A DNA stretch of 64,000 nt from Lewinellaceae bacterium (lineage in GTDB: Bacteria > Bacteroidota > Bacteroidia > Chitinophagales > Saprospiraceae), in assembly GCA_016710765.1 (NCBI GenBank), contig JADJUJ010000003.1, forward strand, positions 372,001 through 436,000, read 5' to 3'. A model generated the notes under the pieces. The model made no database searches. It was not told the DNA's origin and worked only from the letters and a program-made list of their open reading frames with translations. The position numbers and the translations under genes were made by a program. How positions within the stretch are numbered: the stretch's first letter is position 1; the number at the start of each line of letters is the position of its first letter. Below are positions 61,386-64,000 of the stretch, piece by piece.

Positions 61386-62840
61386 ATGCCCGTTCCAACG
61401 CAAGAAAATATTCAGCAATCCCTATCAATACTGAAACAAAACCGGCCTTTGTTTCAGCAAGATATCTGCAACATTGCCTGGGCCTTCACTTTTATTCCCA
61501 ACCAGGATCAGTTGTTGATGGAAATTCATGCGCACAATCAGAAACTGGCAGAGTCGTTGCTGATTTTCCGCAAAAGGCTTCTGGAGGCTTCGGTGGACTC
61601 AGGTCTTGATTCGGTTATTGATCACTTGTTCCTGCATTATATCATCAATACGGATGGGCCAATTCCGGAATTGGAGGATGAAGATTCCTTCGATGTATTT
61701 GACGCAGCAGCCCGGTACGCCCAAACACAGTGTGTAAAGGTTGACAAAGGGCAAAATAAGGGCTCTGTCTTGTATTTGAACGGCAAAAAGGTGCCAGGTC
61801 CGGAATGGGGTGCAGTGCCAGGATCGAGTGCGGCCTGGTCGCTCCGGCAAGTGGGTCAGGTGATTAACCGCGCGCGTTATGGTCGCAATGACGTGATTCC
61901 ATCCGTTTCCTTTGGCTTTGCGGAACAAGATGAAAGCTACCGCCTGCAAAATGCCATGACCCTGGCCGATTTTTCGCACATGGCTTATTTTGAACCCGCT
62001 TATGTGGAACAGCAACTGCAACAATGGGGCTATGATGCTTTTCGCTGGATAGAAAATTCAAACAATGATACCCAGGTCTTTATAGCCGGAAAAGAGACAC
62101 ATTTAATAATCTGCTTTAGGGGCACCAGTAGTGGGAAAGATGCGCTGTCGGATGTGAATTTTTTTAAAACCGATGCTTTTGGAGGGCACGGGCGGGTGCA
62201 CCGGGGCTTTCAGCAATCATTGGATGGCGTGTGGGCTCCCCTGCAGGCCGCTGTGGATGCGCTTGGAGCCGACAAAAAAATATTTTTATGTGGGCATAGC
62301 CTAGGGGCAGCACTGGCCCAGTTAGCGGCCCATCGTTTTGCCCTGAGCGCCTACAAGGTGGCAAATGTTTACGTATTTGGCTCGCCCCGCATCGGAAATC
62401 AGGAATTCAGGGAAGCCTATAACGCGTTATTGGAGACCAAAACATTTTTGCACATTAACCATCAGGATATTGTAACGCAATTGCCACCGGAACTGTTTGG
62501 TTTTCGGTACTTAGGCACTCCTCCACGACTGTTTAATGAAGGTCATTTTATTAGCATATACGATACTGTGCAGGGTGACAATGTTGAAGAACTGCGCTTT
62601 GAAGACCTGGATACAAAAAGGCAGGAAGATATTCAACAAACGATTGGCGCAGTACAAACATCCATAAAAGCGGCTACCGCCTTTTTAAATACCGAACCCC
62701 AGCAATTTCGCGGCGCCAGTTATGGAACTGATTTTGAAAGCGGAGCACTAGATGATCATAGCATGGACCAATATTTGTTCAAATTTGGCTGTGCCATAGT
62801 GGATGATGAATGGGAACGGCTGGAGCGAGAGCGGAAATAA
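61386..62840 (+). CDS. Class 3 lipase family protein
   Basis: 484 residues from ATG 61386 (MPVPTQENIQQSLSIL). A longer frame from 61242 runs through the inverted-repeat element and is unlikely. The first 200 residues are a helical domain of unknown type. The alpha/beta-hydrolase part has THLIICFRGTSSGKDALSDVNF, the helix HRGFQQSLDGVW, the nucleophile Ser305 in FLCGHSLGAALAQL, an Asp in INHQDIVTQLPPE and a His in NEGHFISIYD. No signal peptide is visible, so it may act in the cytoplasm. The natural ester is unknown. Confidence 0.9.
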   Translation: MPVPTQENIQQSLSILKQNRPLFQQDICNIAWAFTFIPNQDQLLMEIHAHNQKLAESLLIFRKRLLEASVDSGLDSVIDHLFLHYIINTDGPIPELEDEDSFDVFDAAARYAQTQCVKVDKGQNKGSVLYLNGKKVPGPEWGAVPGSSAAWSLRQVGQVINRARYGRNDVIPSVSFGFAEQDESYRLQNAMTLADFSHMAYFEPAYVEQQLQQWGYDAFRWIENSNNDTQVFIAGKETHLIICFRGTSSGKDALSDVNFFKTDAFGGHGRVHRGFQQSLDGVWAPLQAAVDALGADKKIFLCGHSLGAALAQLAAHRFALSAYKVANVYVFGSPRIGNQEFREAYNALLETKTFLHINHQDIVTQLPPELFGFRYLGTPPRLFNEGHFISIYDTVQGDNVEELRFEDLDTKRQEDIQQTIGAVQTSIKAATAFLNTEPQQFRGASYGTDFESGALDDHSMDQYLFKFGCAIVDDEWERLERERK

Positions 62841-63106
62841 TCGGGGTAGATGAAGCGTACGGCGGGCATTTTCTCTTTTATTCAGTCCCTGGTGGTTCAC
62901 TACTTGTGCCCCATCCACGACCAATAGTCCAGCCTTCAATTCCGGGTTTTACGGGAATACCGAGTTTGATTTGAGTAGGCCCTTAATGCCGCAGACCCGG
63001 TTGTGGATCTCCTGCAATAAATATTTACGGGCTTTAGAATGCAGCGTTTGGTTATTTTCTATATTTGGTGGTTATTTTCATTAAAAAAACTATAAAAAAA
63101 GGTTTC
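62841..63106. other. Intergenic gap without supported gene
   Basis: 266 bases between the lipase and the small exported protein. Minus-strand frames here are short and not protein-like. Nothing structured is visible. Confidence 0.5.
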
Positions 63107-63607
63107 ATGAAACACCCAATTTTTAGCATCTCCCTTATCGCATTTGTATTTGTTCTCACATCATTTGCGCCGCCAGCTAAATTCAAGTATACCTCAACCG
63201 AAGGCAATTTTTCCATTACGTTTCCTGCGGATTATGAAACGGCGAATAAAGACACAGAGGACTTTACTTCTGTTGAAACCCAATCAAGCTTTGAGGATCA
63301 ACTCTATTTTGTTTCGTGCAGTACACATAAGATGGAAATATCGGAGCACGAGTCACTGGCAGCGACGTCATTGGAATCGTTTAACGAAGCAATGGGAGGA
63401 AGGATAACGCAACAATCAACGTGGTCGATTAAGAAACATAAGGGATTACAAGCCGATATCGAAATTCCATCGGATAACATTAGGGCTAAATACCGAGTAG
63501 TTCTTATTGGTCAATTTCAATATCAAGTTGTTGTAATGAGCGAATCATCGAAATGGAACCAGGTGAATGCCGATAAATTTATCAACTCATTCAAATTAAA
63601 AAAATAG
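63107..63607 (+). CDS. Small exported protein, PsbP/DUF1795-like
   Basis: 166 residues from ATG 63107 (MKHPIFSISLIAFVFVLTSFAPPAKFKYTS), with a signal peptide. The pattern FKYTSTEGNFSITFPADYE, then strands such as LYFVSCSTHKM and IRAKYRVVLIGQFQYQVVVMSE, and a final helix ADKFINSFKLKK resembles PsbP/DcrB-like small periplasmic domains. No lipobox. Function unknown. It precedes the partial transposase on the opposite strand. Confidence 0.75.
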   Translation: MKHPIFSISLIAFVFVLTSFAPPAKFKYTSTEGNFSITFPADYETANKDTEDFTSVETQSSFEDQLYFVSCSTHKMEISEHESLAATSLESFNEAMGGRITQQSTWSIKKHKGLQADIEIPSDNIRAKYRVVLIGQFQYQVVVMSESSKWNQVNADKFINSFKLKK

Positions 63608-63681
63608 CATACGTTTTTGAGGATGGTGTTTTTCAATGCCATCCTCAATTTACTTTGAGTATTAGAAAGGGTACACATTTT

Positions 63682-64000
63682 TCAGGTAAAAACCTCATTG
63701 AAGTTCTTTGACAATTCGGCAAAGAAAATAAGGACACAGTGGTAGTTCTTCTTAATTGCCAGTTGAGCGATAGCAATTGGGGTTATTTTTCGCAGTCGGT
63801 CTTTTCGAACGATCAATTCGAGGCTTTGGAGGGACTCTTTTTCTTTGATAAACAGGCCTATGCAAAAACTGAATACAAACGAGAAGGCGACCACAATAAT
63901 CAAATTTGCCAGATTTTGAGGGCATTTGAGCCTAGTCTTATGGAGGTAAAACCCCGCAGATTTCAAGTGTTTGAACAAGGTTTCGATCTTGAAGCGGCGT
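63682..64000 (-). mobile_element. IS4-like transposase, C-terminal part (runs off the window)
   Basis: The frame is open from the right window edge (63999) to 63682, about 105 residues. RRFKIETLFKHLKSAGFYLHKTRLKCPQNLANLIIVVAFSF has the R-x2-IE-x6-K pattern of the YREK box of IS4-family DDE transposases, with the catalytic Glu in KIETLF. The C-terminus continues to AELSKNFNEVF. Most of the transposase lies outside the window; no terminal inverted repeat was identified at this side. Confidence 0.75.

Overview
The window is a bacterial chromosome segment from the phylum Bacteroidota, most likely a Saprospiria/Haliscomenobacter-like lineage. Several promoters have the Bacteroidota form (TTTG or TTG about 20 bases upstream of TAnnTTTG). 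The gene content also fits: dipeptidyl peptidase IV, a GSCFA protein, fused aspartokinase/homoserine dehydrogenase, class II HMG-CoA reductase next to type 2 IPP isomerase, an OMP beta-barrel protein and a Bacteroidota-style sigma-54 response regulator. The lineage below phylum is inference.

Layout. 0-17.6 kb is mostly housekeeping and envelope genes: an outer-membrane barrel C-terminus, pgeF, an ABC permease, an O-antigen-ligase-like protein, a TerC protein, a three-gene membrane/coiled-coil group, DPP-IV, a secreted coiled-coil protein, a sigma-54 response regulator, bcp peroxiredoxin, a GT2 glycosyltransferase, PBP1A and a NUDIX hydrolase. 17.6-18.83 kb is a transcription unit without protein genes: an AT-rich leader with a promoter, four tandem tRNA-like units with an oversized central loop, and a strong intrinsic terminator. 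18.9-26.9 kb holds thrA, a cytochrome c, an MFS transporter, a repeat-rich gap, a lipoprotein, a small membrane-protein/HTH operon with palindromic operators, and a KpsF-type isomerase. 27-36.9 kb has recQ (missing an internal block), serC, an ECF sigma factor, an SDR, a GSCFA protein, a two-gene unit of unknown function containing a serine protease, and trhO. 37-49.5 kb has a TMTC-like TPR membrane protein, two mevalonate-pathway genes (fni, mvaA) and a compact pgi-gnd-zwf-pgl operon for the oxidative pentose phosphate branch. 49.5-64 kb has a membrane-bound winged-helix regulator with a BNR-repeat lipoprotein, MarC, a serine hydrolase, a cupin, a YiiX-like hydrolase, a RibD/DHFR-like protein, katG behind a textbook OxyR site, a DASS anion symporter, a class 3 lipase and a truncated IS4-like transposase at the right edge.

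Two global features stand out. First, at least eight conserved genes (DPP-IV, the response regulator, the MFS gene, serC, mvaA, fni, gnd, pgl) are broken by a frame slip of one base (or its two-base equivalent), mostly in short homopolymers. That pattern looks like uncorrected long-read error rather than real decay, so I annotate them as whole genes with a note. Second, the intergenic spaces are unusually rich in long inverted repeats of several unrelated families; two of them begin exactly at the stop codon of a neighbouring gene.
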